A DNA stretch of 64,000 bases, taken from the NCBI GenBank assembly GCA_902702965.1, contig CACRXP010000667.1, positions 149,955-213,954 of the forward strand. The letters are read 5' to 3'. A program made the translations under genes and the position numbers. A model generated the notes under the pieces. The model was not told the DNA's origin. It worked only from the letters and a program-made list of their open reading frames with translations, and did not search any database. Below, in pieces: positions 1-12,550 of the stretch. The stretch comes from Spirometra erinaceieuropaei (taxonomy: Eukaryota > Platyhelminthes > Cestoda > Diphyllobothriidea > Diphyllobothriidae). Every line of letters starts with the position of its first letter. The stretch's first letter is position 1.

Positions 1-224
1 CTTGCTGACAGTCATCATGGCCACGTCTGGCGTCCTGGTTCAAGGCCCGTTGTGTCAAGGTCATTCGCAGCGGGCGGCTCCAGGCGGGCAGATTTAAAGC
101 CGTTCAACCTACTCCAGCTCGGACGCAGAGTCGCAGATACCCATACACCACTTGAACGCCCCTCCCCTGCCCCCGCCCTCTCCCGCGAATTCGACAGAAG
201 CCGCTTTAACATCGCATTTCGGCG

Positions 225-490
225 AATGCAACGTACACCGACTGGACACCACTTGAACTTGGTCCACGAGCCTACAAAAGCAGCTGCCACCACTGCCCCA
301 GAGACTCTCAGGCATGACTGGACGGCGGTCAACATCAGCCCCGGCTTCGCCAGTGGCCACTGCCGCCTAAGAGGACAACTCCGAGTTCTGTGCACAGTAA
401 ACCCCTCATTCTGGTGCCTTCCGCCTCCTCCATACAACCCTAGAATTCGCCTTGATTATTGTAGTGTTGAGAATGCACACACACATACGC
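225..490 (+). repeat. Dispersed repeat, copy 1 of a direct pair
   Basis: This segment matches 1445-1690 in the same orientation. Shared blocks include 'ccacgagcctacaaaagcag', a run of 'gccaccact', 'ctggcttcgcc', and 'aagaggacaact' followed by a 'gtgttctgt' block and 'actcatt'. The upstream 220 bases are GC-rich and open in several frames, but no protein is recognisable. The family is unknown; an LTR or the 3' end of a retroelement is possible because the second copy carries AATAAA. Confidence 0.6.
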
Positions 491-1444
491 CAAGAAGCAA
501 ATGGGAGATGACCAGGATCCTGATTGCCACGGCGTGAACCTACAACTACGCCCGTCACCGCATCTCTTCTTTGGCATTTATTACGGGTGCGCATTTGCAA
601 CAATGCCCGCCGAACTCCAATATAGCGCCAGTGTTAGTCAGGTGCCTAATCCCCTGTAAAGGTATATAATACGTTTATATGAACGTGGTCGGCAGCCCAC
701 CGGACTTGGTCCGAGCCCCTGATTGGCCATGAGATCGTTTATCACTGGCCAGCGATGGTTAACAATCAAGAAGTAGTCATTAAACTGTCCTTAATATTTG
801 TCAGTAGCAGTTCGAATTGCATCATCCACCATGGGCTATTAAATCCCCGCAAGCTGGATCACGATTCTGACGCATGCTGTTTATCATGCTCTGATCGATG
901 AATAATATTCTCAGACGGTTTGGTGTCAAGGGTTCAACGGTAAAACACTAAATTTTATGATCTATCTTAACAGAGAGACGAAGGTAGAGCGGCGAAGGGT
1001 GACATACCCTGACCAGATAGCTGTCAGTTACTGGGGCAATCTAAATACGTGTCACAAGAGCAGTAAGGATCAAACTGCCTTAAAGTTACACTGAAAAGAG
1101 GAGCGATTAAGTTCATTAGAGGCGCCAGATAAAACAACTGTGAGATAAAGTGGGTCATTGCCGTCGTCGAGGCCGCATGGCTCACAGTGGCGAAGAATTG
1201 AGGAGGATATAAACGAAGGAAATCTCTAATGTCGCCAGTTATGAGGCGTTTTACAATTACATACGGCCCTAGTGAAATAAGGCTCATTATTTCCAAACTC
1301 GTTCTTGAAATGTGGGTTATCTGATGATTTTGAAAAGTCACATTTGCTCGCGTTTATTTGAGCAGCTTACACCCATAACTTACGAATATTTCTATTCATA
1401 TGTACCAAAAAGTGGAATCATTAATTGTGTCTGCTTTGTGTATG
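491..1444. other. No recognised feature
   Basis: AT-leaning single-copy-looking sequence between the two direct repeat copies. The 105-codon minus frame at 1024-1341 has no recognisable domain and is probably a chance frame. Confidence 0.4.
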
Positions 1445-1690
1445 CAACCGGTACGACACCACTTGAGCTAAGCCCACGAGCCTACAAAAGCAGTTGCCAC
1501 CACTTGCGAACGAACTCGCAGGCCTGACCAGACGCAGTCAATACCAACCCTGGCTTCGCCGGCGGCCGCTAGCCAGTCTAAGAGGACAACTCAGTGTTCT
1601 GTATAAAATAAAGCCACTCATTTTGGTGATTTCTGTCTTCATACAAATCGGAATATGGCCTGATGTTTGTAACGTTCTGAGTACTTCTCA
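1445..1690 (+). repeat. Dispersed repeat, copy 2 of a direct pair
   Basis: Direct copy of 225-490 with many substitutions and small indels. It contains 'ctgtataaaataaagcc', where AATAAA could serve as a polyadenylation signal. If these are LTRs, the 1.2 kb between copies would be a small non-autonomous internal region, but I could not find a primer binding site or polypurine tract. Confidence 0.6.
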
Positions 1691-3507
1691 CGCTGCTTAG
1701 CTGCTACAGGCCCATGAGGGAAAGTTTTACGAATAGATTCATGGCGGTAAGTGGTAGGGTTAGGGCTAGAAGGTGTAAAGCAAGGACGGAGTTAGAGTTT
1801 GGACACGGAAATAGGAAACCCTAAAGGACTTAGTTTGAAGCCACCTATAGTACTGGCGGTGCATATTCCTGTGTCCAACCGACCAGCAAATTTTTGGCTG
1901 CTACTTTCAGAAATATTTGTTTTTTTTTCCCAAATATCTTGTCAGATCCCGATGATGAGGTTGAGGAACACTTAGCTGCTTGTTTTTTCTGATCGACAAA
2001 TCTTGAGAAATTTTGTTAGTCTTGATGGTAATTACTTAACTTCTGACGACAAATGAAATCATTCAACAATGAATGCCAAATTAATTTAGGAAGTATTTTA
2101 ATTGCTAGAACTGCAATTTAAAACGAAACTAGCCTTCGAAAGTCTCCGACCCATTTAAATATTTTTGATGTCTCCCGCATTTTAACCTGTCCGGAGAAGA
2201 CCTCAGGAACCGATTTAATTAGCGTCATCGTGCATGTGTCAAAACTTCCCAAACATTCCACACTCCTGCTAAACATGTTTGAAAATGTACTTTGTCCGTA
2301 GTCTACCGAGGCCTCGAAACTCATAAAACATCGGTCGAATCCCATTAAAAGTGCATCAAAACAAAATGATCTAAGGCGCAACTGAATGGCGAGTACAAAT
2401 GCTTCATAAATTCGAATTATGCCATGTTTTGGTGATCGAATTCCTCATGAAAGTGTTTCTGTGATAACTGACACAATTTGGTAGAAACGCCTCAATCGTT
2501 ATGCCATATTTAGAGGCGCTGATAGGACTTTTGACCAGTAAATTAAAGAGTGGAGAATGAACTCCGGTGCAGTCAAATATTTCGACTGAAATTACAGGCC
2601 GGTGCAGGAGCCATCGGCGAAGACAGTGGGGGAACCGGGCAAGAAATGTACTGCTTTTGTAGTTTCTCACAGTTGGTCGAGTGCATCGATGGCTGAGAAT
2701 GGGGTCACAGCTCTGACAATTAGCACTCAACGCGTGACACTTACGGGGGGAATCGATATGCCGGCTTACAGGGTTTCTGTTCATCATCCAGTCATTCATG
2801 CCTCGGCTATGCTTTCTCACATGTCACTACAGTAGCCGTACACCTTTGAAGTTAAATTTTCATCTGTATTCACGGTTCGGACAGCGGCCTGGGAGGCGTC
2901 GATCAACCACCCCAGACTGGCTGGTGTATTCGTGAGGTAGGTCTTTATGCGGTCTAACATACATAACTACGGGGACATTTGCGGCACGAGATCTTATAGG
3001 CTACGCCAGGTTGCTCACAAGCGTCCACCTGGACGCAAATCTTCAAAGCTATTTCAAACCCGCCATAATCTTGCCAGTATGTGATACCCACTAATTTATA
3101 TTTACTTTTTATGTACGCAGGGAGGAGTGAGAGATAGATTAAGTCTGAATGTCACTGAAAATGAAGTCACACGCAAGTGACCGTTATGTTCAGCGCTTAA
3201 CGTAGTGCTAAAAGTTGTCACTTTTGGTGTTCGAACTATTGGGGAGTTCATAGACACTAGTGACCTTCTCCGGGGACAGCGATCTACGCAAGTTTAAGAA
3301 AAACAGCTACTCGGTACGTGAACATCAGCATTTCTATGCTTTCCCCTGTCGGTTTCTGTTGTGCACTTTCACGACAGCTGTGATAGCTTGTGATCTACGT
3401 TGTATTGGTAATCCATGGGCTCAAGGCGACCAGACCGATCGTTGAAGAACGACAAGTGTGTTCCTTCTTGTTGTCGTTCAGGAAATGCGGTTCAGTTGAA
3501 CATTTCA
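1691..3507. other. No recognised gene; short TTAGGG-like patch
   Basis: A short degenerate telomere-like patch (gtagggttagggct) sits near 1757-1772. The frames at 2118-2381, 2404-2820 and 2602-2835 overlap on opposite strands and show no known domain or convincing codon pattern. Confidence 0.4.
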
Positions 3508-4434
3508 AAGATTATCCCCGTGAAATTTTTTTGACATCTTGAAATGCGCTTTCGCTTAGAAGTGATTGCCTAGGTGGCGTTTTTGGACGGATTTTTATTC
3601 GGCATAATCCTATGATATTTCGGACGAGCCAGGCTGACGGCTATTGGTTGCACTTCTTTTCGATCTATTTTAGAAACCGCACTTTCTTAGAGGTGTATAC
3701 TTATGTAGTGTGCATTTTCCTATTGATTTTCTATGGCCTTACAAATTCACCTGTGTTTTATAGAAAACGTGCAAAAAGATATGCTTTTTTACTCAGTTGT
3801 GGCAAGCCACGTTGTTCTTGCCATTTATATTCGAAGAAAGAATGCCTTTCACTTAAAAAAAGTTTCTAATTATGAGATTAATAAGGATGTGCGATGTTCA
3901 TTCATACAACATCGCACCTGTCCGTTCACGAATGTTCATTGTGAAATATACAACATAGTGTGCACCCTTTGCAAAATTTTATGAACTTCACATGGCGTCT
4001 TCCTTAAGTGGATAGCATACCCCCTGTAGAGGTAAATTGCCGAACGCTAATGGAATGACCGATCTGGCTCAAAATCTTTCTATAAATGAAAAACATTTTC
4101 AAAACCTAAAAATGCACTTTTTAGAGAATAAAGTGCGCAAATGACGCGATTTACTACTAAAGGAGTAAAATAAAACATAACTTTTGCCTTTTTCCATGAA
4201 ATGTATCTGCATTTATTGGGTCATCGAAATTAAATGCAAAAAAAGTTCACTACTCTCGTAGCGATCTCTGCAGGAGGTCGAAAAAAGTGCAATCAAAATC
4301 GACAGCCTGGATTGCCCGAAATATTATAGTATTATGCCGCACGATAATCAATATTAACATTTCACTCAGATAATTCTTTCTAATCGTAATTGCACTTGGG
4401 AATTTCAACAAACATTTCATGAGATCGGTCACTC
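3508..4434 (+). mobile_element. Foldback (long inverted-repeat) element, copy 1
   Basis: The left arm (about 3508-3860) is the diverged reverse complement of the right arm (about 4075-4434). Diagnostic blocks are 'gaaatgcgctttc' near the left end, 'tgcacttcttttcgatct' in the left arm against 'aggtcgaaaaaagtgca' in the right arm, and the right terminus 'catttcatgagatcggtcac'. The interior (cgatgttca, gaaatatacaacata) is shared with the copies at 7.4 and 45.1 kb. The open frames inside it are arm sequence, not genes. This is the most decayed of the three complete copies and its outer ends are blurred. Confidence 0.75.
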
Positions 4435-5424
4435 CTTGTTTATTGCAGAACATTTATGAACACATTGACTTCAGAATGCATATTCATAGTGGTTGAAGAC
4501 GAAACTTCGCGCCACTTTTAGAACCTAACCTGCAACTAAAGTGTACCTTTAGAGCTCATCGCAGTTCCTTTGATGGGCTGCATGCAGCAGTTACAGTCAA
4601 TCGCTTGCTTGATAACAGCTAGGCCTGACCACAGGCCGGATGCATTTTTCGGTGAAGATAATACACAACGGCACTTTAGTCAAAATATTCTTTATCATGA
4701 GTGGCTTCAATTGTATTCTGCAGTAAGATGGAATTTTTACTATCGGTTTTTAGCCGACGGGTTTATTGCCTTACACTGGGTTCGCATTAGGGTTCAAATT
4801 TGTTCTGTTAAACATTGTAACCGCGTATAACTTTAGGGACGCCAATTCGCTGGTCTTGTGGCGGTCGGAGGTTGGATATCGATTTCACGATAAGCCTAAA
4901 CAGTTAGGCCCTATGGCTTTGCACAGAAAAACTATCTGCCCTAAACAGCTGGTCATTTTAAAACGGTTTGAAAGCTTTCAACAGCAGAAGCAGCAGCAGC
5001 AGAAGCAGCAGCGACGCACCACTTCCGAAGTCATCTTGCCTTGAGCCGTGCAGAGCACTGTCACGCAGGTCATGAGGCGAGAAAAGTACCGGCCGTTCAA
5101 TCTCAGGCACGTCAAAACTCGATGCATATTCTGGCCGCGCATTTGAAAATGTTGTCGGGTAGTCTGGTTCGTTCTCGTAAGGACTGACGAGTCGGTCAAT
5201 TGTGGGGACAGACAGTTCCTCCCTTCTCAGCTTCTTCTTTTGCCCTGAAAAGGCATGCAGGATGTTGTTTGAGCACTGACAATGTTCTCCAGGATTGTTT
5301 GCTAAACCATTCTAACTGGGAGAGAAAGTGCCGCTTTTGGAATAGGAATCATACACCATGTTCTCCATGGTACAGTGGATAGGTCGATCGGCTCAAATGA
5401 TGATGCACTCCGTATGCCCCAAGA
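4435..5424. other. No recognised gene; CAG-rich microsatellite inside
   Basis: Contains an imperfect (CAG/AAG)n tract at about 4982-5013. In one frame it reads as polyglutamine with lysines and on the other strand as a cysteine-rich run. No exon borders or domains seen. Confidence 0.4.
4982..5013 (+). repeat. Imperfect CAG trinucleotide repeat
   Basis: About ten units of cag with aag interruptions. It would encode Gln/Lys if transcribed in frame, but nothing shows that it is exonic. Confidence 0.85.
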
Positions 5425-5540
5425 ATTGGCTGCAACACCAGTGACTTGTGCGTAAATAAGTCTAAAATGGAGCAGATGTGTGCAACCTCAACTGTACACT
5501 CTCGCCTCCGGTTCCGATGACAGGATGATGTCCAATTGAT
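5425..5540 (+). repeat. Dispersed repeat (pair with 31095-31215)
   Basis: Shares 'gtgacttgtgcgtaaataagtc' (here 5442-5463, with substitutions) and following blocks in the same order and orientation with 31095-31215. No coding capacity seen. A short non-autonomous retroelement is possible. Confidence 0.55.
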
Positions 5541-5711
5541 CAGAGGACGGCTCGACTGAAGAGGCTAAAAACCCATCTGTGCGTCTCAAACACGCGTTAG
5601 CCCTCACTGTTTGTGCCGGTTTACTACAACACTTACTCGAACTCTACATGTATGGAAGCTCCATGAAAGCCATACGCAGGAAACTCTGTCGGAGTCTATT
5701 TCATAGCCGTA

Positions 5712-5890
5712 CCTGTAGTAGACAACCCACAGCCTAACCCCTAATCTCTAACCGTAACCCCTAAACCCTAACCTTAACTCCTAACCCTTAAACCCTAACC
5801 ATAACCCCAAACCCTTAACCATAACGCCTAATTCCTAACCCCTAACTCTGACCCCTAACCGCAACCTCTAACCCTAAACCCCCAACCTTA
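5712..5890 (+). repeat. Degenerate CCCTAA (telomere-like) interstitial tract
   Basis: About 180 bases of variants of ccctaa: cctaacccctaat, taaaccctaacctt, ccctaaacccccaacc. TTAGGG is the usual animal and flatworm telomere unit, but the units here are too irregular for an active telomere. Downstream, 5960-6070 resembles 15060-15160, so the tract may belong to a dispersed repeat. Confidence 0.8.
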
Positions 5891-7410
5891 ACACTTAACG
5901 GGTACGGTTGCGAAATAGTATCTTGCCGAAAAGTAATTTAAATCTGACTCAGCCATGAGACCGAGTTATTCCTTCTGTTGGCAGCTTTCCAGTCCATGAC
6001 ACTTATCGCGTTGTGATAGCTCCGAGAGCGTCAGAGTTATAATAGTACCGAATCCCCTCATTTACCGGGGAATGTATTAGTCAGTGTCAATCTCGCTCTC
6101 TCAAATTTCCGATACTCCACTTGACTTAGGGAAGCTGGCGCTAACAAGTAAAGTTAGAGAGGTTTTACTGTGGACACGGACTGAATATGATAACTTAGCG
6201 ATAGGTCCCGGGAGTCGGCTGCGAAGATGAGGATGCGACCATCGGATTTTTTTGTTTCAGTGGTCATATCCTATTCTCCTTCTTATTATTTCGATGATGA
6301 TTATTGTTATTTAATTATTCGTTGAGTGTGAGGTTTGTCGAATTCCCTTCGGCATCCTATTTATTACGTACGGCTTACACGATTGTGACAACCAGTCGAA
6401 CGGATGCCCCCGACACACGGAACTTTCTTTGAACGGTATATCATGAATACTCTGGAAGTAGTGAAATAACTCTTCACGTTGCATGTATTCGGAGGAAGAT
6501 GTTAGCTCTGCTTCGTTCACTTGGCTGTAACATACCCCGGCGCACTGGAGTGTGTTTAAATCTTCAGTTGGGTGGCCATTAATTTCCAGTTAGGTATTCT
6601 CCTGGTCGGAGATATGGTTTAGTAATGCCTAGGTTTTTGCAATATTCGCGGTAAACCGACCGACTTCGCGAACTCATTAACTATACTCTTAGGCCGTCAA
6701 CGCTTGACGCTGGTGGGGCACTATCAACGGCTAAGTCGGGGCCAGACAGCCGGTGTCCTTGTACCGGTGCATGCAGCTCTCTGAGAGAGTAAGTTAATGA
6801 CTTCTCTAATAAGGTATGCAAGATGATGCCTCCATTTTCATTTCCTAACCAAAGGAGAACTTGTGAAAGACGGCTCCGTCCGAAGACTGGAACATTAGTC
6901 ATGTGGTACCTTTTTGTATACGTGATGACTTTACTTCGTATCAGTTTTGGTGGCTCGCAGACAATGAGACTAGACGCTACAGCAGGGCTGGCAGCGCAGA
7001 TGGCGCACTGATGTTGTTACTCATAGCGGATTTCTAGAGCGCGCTTTGATGTGAATCGGTAATCGACTTACAAGCGTCCTAGTCGAGGACCGTGTTATTC
7101 GACTTTCGTCTTAATTCCACTCACGCTTTTAAATCCCCCGGGGATAGCGAAAGCAAGAAAAACATACGCAGAGCTGTTGATCATGCCTGGTTTGCGTTCA
7201 CCCCAACTCCATCCAGATGTCGATAAATGTAGCAACTGCAGTGGGAATGGACGGGTCTAGTGGATAGGTTTTCTTCTCGAATATCGTCTACCACGCGGGA
7301 AGGCGGGTCGTGAGACAATTCGTAGATTGAAAAAGAAAGAACCTTATTCAAGCAGGGGGTGATTTGGCTGTTGTCGCCCACCGTAGTTGAATAGCCTCTC
7401 ATAAACACTA
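5891..7410. other. No recognised gene
   Basis: The 5960-6070 part ('gcagctttccagtccatgac') is related to 15060-15160 ('atagctttccaagccacgac'), so it is repeat-derived. Frames at 6311-6520, 6681-6902, 6823-7011 and 7181-7408 give no recognisable protein. Confidence 0.4.
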
Positions 7411-8376
7411 CAGTGCGTGACCGATCTCATGAAATGTTAGCCGAAATTCTGAAATGCGTTTTCAACGAGGAAAGATAAAAAAATGTGGTGTTCAAATATT
7501 GGTTATCATGTAGCATAATCCTATAGTATTTCAGACTTGCCAAAATGTCGGCTTTTGGATGCACTTCCTTCTGACCTCCGGAGAAATCGTACTTAATAAA
7601 AAATGACAACTTGATTAGCATGCATTTTTCACATTGATTTTCGATTCCCTTATATATTTTAATATATTTTATAGAAAACATGCGCAAAATACTTTTTCTT
7701 TCGCTTGGTTGGTAGAAAACCACACTGTCTTTATATTTTATGCCCTAAGGAGGGTTATCTTTTGGTTTTAAAAAGTTCTTAATTATGAGGTTTTAAAGAC
7801 CGTGTGATGTCCATATATGCAGCATCGCACGTGTCCGTTTACCACTGCTTCTAGTGAAATATAAAACATATCCCGTATCCATTGCAGATTTTTTGAACTC
7901 TTTATAGTATCTTCTTAAAGGCATAGAGGAATATACGATTTTCCTTACGCGGAACGCATGCATCTTGTGGGATGCAATCGCTAAACGCTAATGCAACGGC
8001 CGATCATGCTCAGGGAATGGGGAAACTTTTTCAAAAGCTAAATATATACTTTTTCCGGGTATAAAATGTATAGCAATGCGATTTTCTACCCAACAAACAA
8101 AAGAAGACATATTTTTGCGCATGTTTTCCATAAAATATATTAAAATATATGAGGACTTCGAAAATCAATGTGAAAAATGCATGCTACCCAAGTAGTCATT
8201 TTTTATTTTGTACGATTTCTTCCGGAGGTCGGAAAGAAATGCATTCAAAAGACGACATCTTGGCGAGTCTGAAATACTATCGGATTACGCTGCATGACAA
8301 CTAATATTACAACGCCACTTTTTAGTCCTTCCTAGTTGAAAACGCATTTCAGGATCTCGGCTAACATTTCATGAGC
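7411..8376 (+). mobile_element. Foldback element with CAGTG end, copy 2
   Basis: The left end reads TA-CAGTGCGTGACCGATCTC, identical in pattern to the copy at 45125. The left arm (7411-7790) pairs with the right arm (about 8030-8376), for example 'tgcatttttcacattgatttt' (7620-7640) against 'aaaatcaatgtgaaaaatgca' (8162-8182). The two arms are separated by about 240 bases of interior shared with the other copies. There is no transposase, so it must be non-autonomous. TA plus CAGTG is the signature of Tc1/mariner ends. The right terminus has lost the CACTG block. Confidence 0.85.
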
Positions 8377-10877
8377 ACATGGCGGACATCGTTGGAAGCA
8401 GCGGTCGAACTGTCGAGTCACCACTAATGTAGACAAGGACCCTCGAAATCAATTATCTTCTGACTAGAAGTACTTCTTTTCTGGATTGCTGAAGGTAGAA
8501 TATGATTGTATTACTTAATGTACTGAACGAATCGCTACTACGGACTGTCAGTAGTATTGCCGCCACCGCCGTGATAGTTTATGCGAAATCCTGAACCCCT
8601 TTACTCACTTAGTTAATCCTCCTTAAGTGATAGTTATATCGAGTCAAATGAGGAATTCTTGTCAAGAAAAGACCCTTGCTTAAATTAGCACATCAGGCTA
8701 TGGGGGCAGTAACTGCTTTCGTAACCGACCCGCTTCCCCATACGTCTTTCCAGGGAACACTGTTCGTTGCCACATCAGCCCGGGTCGAGTTACTTATTCG
8801 CCGCCCTCCAGGCACTATCACAATAGCCGGAGATGGGCCGTCGGGCTGTCTTTCATAACAAAGAGTCGGTGATCTAAGGGAAACTTGTTCCCGACAGAAC
8901 TTCCTGACCTGGTAAAGGGGTCGCTTAAGACGGCAGAGCGCATTAAGCACAGTCCGCGCAGTCTTCTTAGAGGAGATGGACTTCCGGTTACAGTCACAAA
9001 TAATGTATTTCCGAACAGTCTGGATATAGGACAGGCAATTCAGCGAGTCATGTGTGGAAGGCTGCAGAAATTTCGGCCATCATTTCAGTCATCACTCGGA
9101 TTTCCACTTGGGTGGCTATTCGGGATGCTAAACTGTAGCATGTTCCAATGTTCTCGCAGCATATGCACTTATTTTATCAAACGCCTTTTGCGGACAATGG
9201 AGTTTTTGGCGCCTTAAAGGCCAACATTATTTGGGTGTTAAAAAGTTCACAGTCCTTGTACCCCATTACGTTGACTTTGCATTTTTCCTTCTCGTATATT
9301 TTGCACACTTAGTTAAACCCGTCTTCCGTGAGGCATATTGAAGTCTCTACAGGCAATTTTCGGTGATCGAAAACGCTGCCATATACGAATATCATTCAAA
9401 GCTTGTTGAAAATAACATCGTCGAATGCATGGAAAATCAGTCAGACCTCCAAAGGGCTCTTTTTAACAAACCAAAAAGAACCCTTCATCCAGCAAAGAAT
9501 TTAAAAAAACCTAACTTCGTCCACGGTGTGTATGATAAATTAGTAATATCTGCATTCACTTTACAGACATGATTTCAACTATTACAAGCATAAAATACTA
9601 ATCGCCTGAACAACAGCCACCTACATAATCGGTATCTTGGACGTGTGACAAGAAACCACTGTTATAAGACTTCAGCACATGCCAATATGCTGCAGCGTAC
9701 CGGTTAACTTGAAATTATGCTCCGTGGTAGCTGATGGTGAGGGCATTATTAGTCTGTTCGCCCACTTAAAAGCACCTTTAATTGCATACGCCGCGGTTTT
9801 GTTATTTACTATGCGGACTGTAATTACGTTCGCAGTTCACATTTTGTGATAGATGCGATTCAATCTCTCAAAAGCGCAGTAGTGCAATTCACACGACACT
9901 ACACGGCAGATCATTTGCAGTCTAGGAGTAGTGAAGCATTTGGACAACTAACTAGCCTTCGCTGAATCTCTTTGCGTCCCCGTCCGAACATGAAACTGAA
10001 AGCAGGCTTGTGATACCGAAAATAACTGAAAAGCACAGGCCAGGCAAGCCCTCGTCTTACAGGTGACATGATGGCCATCCGTACAGGTGAATAAACTGAA
10101 GTGTATCATCATCAGTTTTTATTATCCTGACTTTTAGAATTTTCGCACAAATACACAAGCAGACACTGCATCATTTCATAATCTATGGTTATCGAATGCA
10201 ACTAAATGATCTTTCTTACAAATGCCGCCCTGCATAATGCTCGATTTTGCCGATGTGACTATCCTAAAAAGTAGCCTACAGAAGTGCTCGCTTCCCGTTG
10301 GGCATTCCTGCTGTCGTTACCGCCCTGTACCGTCCCACCGATTTTTCTCAGGTCAAACACTTACTCACTGTTGGATCTCCGACGTCATTTAGTCACTCCT
10401 CCCCTCTGGGGATGGCTTTTACACACGGTTTATACAATTATTTGCTGGGTGGTTGTCACGTTAGTCTTTTTAATGGCCAAAAATGTAACTGGCTTTTAGA
10501 CTACTACCCAGACCTCATTTTATACTTCCGGGTTTGTTGGGAAACTAGCACTGAGTCAGAATTTCCATAAAAGAAAAGCCATGAGTATTACATAACTTGG
10601 GCGAGTTTGTATAAGGAATTTTAAAAGTCTCCCGTTCGTAGTTATTTGAGAGGAAAAGCAACATAGAATTCATGCTAAAAGGCAAACGGCAGAAGCAGAT
10701 GAGGACATGTTTTTGTTACTCAAATGAATGTAACGTGGTCACGGGATGTGGCGTACTCATTTGCATGAGAGGGAGTCGCGGTAATTTCCAAATAATTCCA
10801 TTCGGAAACGTTGTATCTTTACATTCATACGTACATATGAAGCAGAAGGTCTTGTCTAGTCTTTTATTAGTGAGTAT
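8377..10877. other. No recognised gene
   Basis: 2.5 kb with only short overlapping frames on both strands (for example 8885-9217, 9363-9572, 10284-10570). No domain, signal peptide or clear exon borders. I see nothing I can name. Confidence 0.4.
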
Positions 10878-11231
10878 GTTGATAAGATGTGGTTTGGAAG
10901 CCCCACCTGATGGACACAATACTGTTATGGTTGGGGTTAGGGGTTTGGGTTAGGAGTTACGTTTTGGGGCTATGGTTAGGGATTAGGGTCAGAGTTCAGA
11001 GCTAAGCGTGAGGGGTTAGGACTATGGGTCAGAGTTAGGAGTTAGCGAAACTTTTTCCCACCAATTCGACGTACAACTGCGCATTCTCACTAGCCTTTCT
11101 TTTGCATACAAATACTGGATCTCGTCGACTGTGCGTTCCCCGGTCACACCTGTAAAAACCGCCATTACCACCGACCCCGTATTACAGGTGGCTGGGGTTT
11201 GTTTACTTCAGGTGGGGCTACCAAACCTTAT
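10878..11231 (+). mobile_element. Terminal-inverted-repeat element enclosing TTAGGG-like DNA, copy 1
   Basis: The ends are inverted: left 'ggtttggaagccccacctga' and right 'tcaggtggggctaccaaacc'. The left third is a degenerate ttaggg tract (10927-11045). The right two thirds (cttttgcatacaaat, gtgcgttccccgg, cacctgtaaaaac, tattacaggtggct) match the reverse complement of 15447-15732. It is non-coding and therefore a non-autonomous element; the superfamily is unknown because no clear target duplication is visible. Confidence 0.75.
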
Positions 11232-11577
11232 CCGACCTTTTTGTTGATGTGTCGCAGTTCGTGAATCAAAATGTATTTGCGGTTATGCTTTGGGAACGTC
11301 CGCTTTCCCATGTATGCGTGCGGCGGAACTATGTCCACTGATCAGGTTACGGAACATTCTCGTCCCGCAACACCTTTGGACTTAGTCTAGAGTTCTCGTA
11401 GGAAGTCACATAGCGACAGGTGTTTTTGCATAGGAAGACTGATGCGCCCTGTTCCGGTTTATTAGCCATCGACAGACAACCTTATCCAGGTTGCCAAGAT
11501 CTGATAATCGAATCCGCGTTTTGGATCACTGAGCGGTATTAAGTTCAATGATCTTTAAAGTATTATGTCAGAATAGA
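11232..11577. other. No recognised feature
   Basis: Unique-looking sequence between the TIR element and the Penelope-like remnant. Confidence 0.4.
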
Positions 11578-11630
11578 CGTGATCCGATCTTGAAAAAGAA
11601 GACACAATCGCTGGGACAAGAGTTTTATTA

Positions 11631-11669
11631 GCCTGACGTTTCGGATTCCTGCTCGAACCCATCAGAGAC
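11631..11669 (-). ncRNA. Degenerate hammerhead ribozyme in left pLTR
   Basis: Minus strand reads GUCU, CUGAUG, a stem II with paired ends, GAAAC, GUC, AGGC. Three bases between the CUGAUG core and stem II are missing compared with the intact copies, so the A9 region is damaged and self-cleavage is unlikely. Confidence 0.55.
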
Positions 11670-11789
11670 AAAAGCAGATACGGGGGGTTCATGCACAAGG
11701 GACTGCAGTATTTATAGGATGCAGTCGTCATACTACCGCTTGCCTATGAACTTTCACGGCCCTCCCCCTTCTTCTGGGATAGTTGCAAT

Positions 11790-12434
11790 TCCATACTAAG
11801 CGCTTCCGATACGCAAACTGTCGGCCTCCTTCTCGCACCACTTGGGGCTGAAGTTCCACACAGACCGGAGGCAATCATCAGGCGTCAGGTAATGAAACCG
11901 AAAGACCCACTGCCACGGCAAGAAACTTCGAAAGTCGTTTACCGGATCTGGTGCAGCTGCGGACAAAGCGGAGAAAGCGGAAGACATCTCCGAACGCGAA
12001 TGGCCGAACACGCTACAGCGGTGCGGAGAAATGACGCCAGCTCTCAAGTTGTGACTCATTCAACGAGATCCGGCCACACATTCAAATTCGTCGAGACCGA
12101 AATTCTCGCAAGAGGGGACAACCGCACGAACCGGGAGCTGCTTGAGTCATGGTTTACTGTCCCCCAATCCATTAACAAGTGCATTGAACTTCCCCTTCCA
12201 TACTCCGTCCTGAGATTTCGCCTATGCGGAGTAATTAGCCACGCGGGGAGAGCACAGGTGAACACTGTTCTCGACGTCATCGTCGGTTGGTCAGATGGTC
12301 GAGCAATCATCATACCAACATCCAACGTAAGTGATGAAGTTGCAGCAATTAACGGTGCGAATGTCGGCCATCAAACAATCAACACACCAAATGAAACGAT
12401 CCCTGGTGAATGGGGGAGCCGTGAATATACATAG
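11790..12434 (+). pseudogene. PLE GIY-YIG endonuclease domain (3' end of Penelope-like ORF)
   Basis: The frame that opens before 11892 contains HRPEAIIRRQVMKPKDPL, then VVYRIWCSCGQS (the GIY half with the CxC characteristic of PLE endonucleases), RTRMAEH, the HTFKF block and ELLESWF, ending at a stop at 12432-12434. The family has a YxGETG-like YIG half directly after CGQS; here it is collapsed to GESGR, so several residues including the tyrosine and glycine are lost. A frameshift near 11800 cuts the upstream linker. Endonuclease activity is not expected. The RT domain is absent. Confidence 0.85.
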
Positions 12435-12508
12435 GTATGCAGTAGCATGTCAACTGCATCCTATATATACTGCAGCCCCTTGTGCATGAACCACCCGTAT
12501 CTGTTTTT

Positions 12509-12550
12509 GTCTCTGGTGATGGGTTCGAGCAGGAATCCGAAACGTCAGGC
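12509..12550 (+). ncRNA. Hammerhead ribozyme motif (one core change) in right pLTR
   Basis: GUCU / CUGGUGA / stem II (GGGUUC with GAAUCC) / GAAA / CGUC / AGGC. GUCU pairs with AGGC for stem I. The stem III bases ACGU are self-complementary, so cleavage would need a dimer. The invariant A6 is G here (CUGGUGA), which should strongly reduce activity. Confidence 0.65.

Noticed and set aside
3612..3984. Plus frames inside the foldback element
   Set aside because: They are arm sequence of the inverted repeat and are not kept in the other copies.
5712..5890. Chromosome end or internal telomere array
   Set aside because: Units are irregular and short, and normal sequence continues on both sides.
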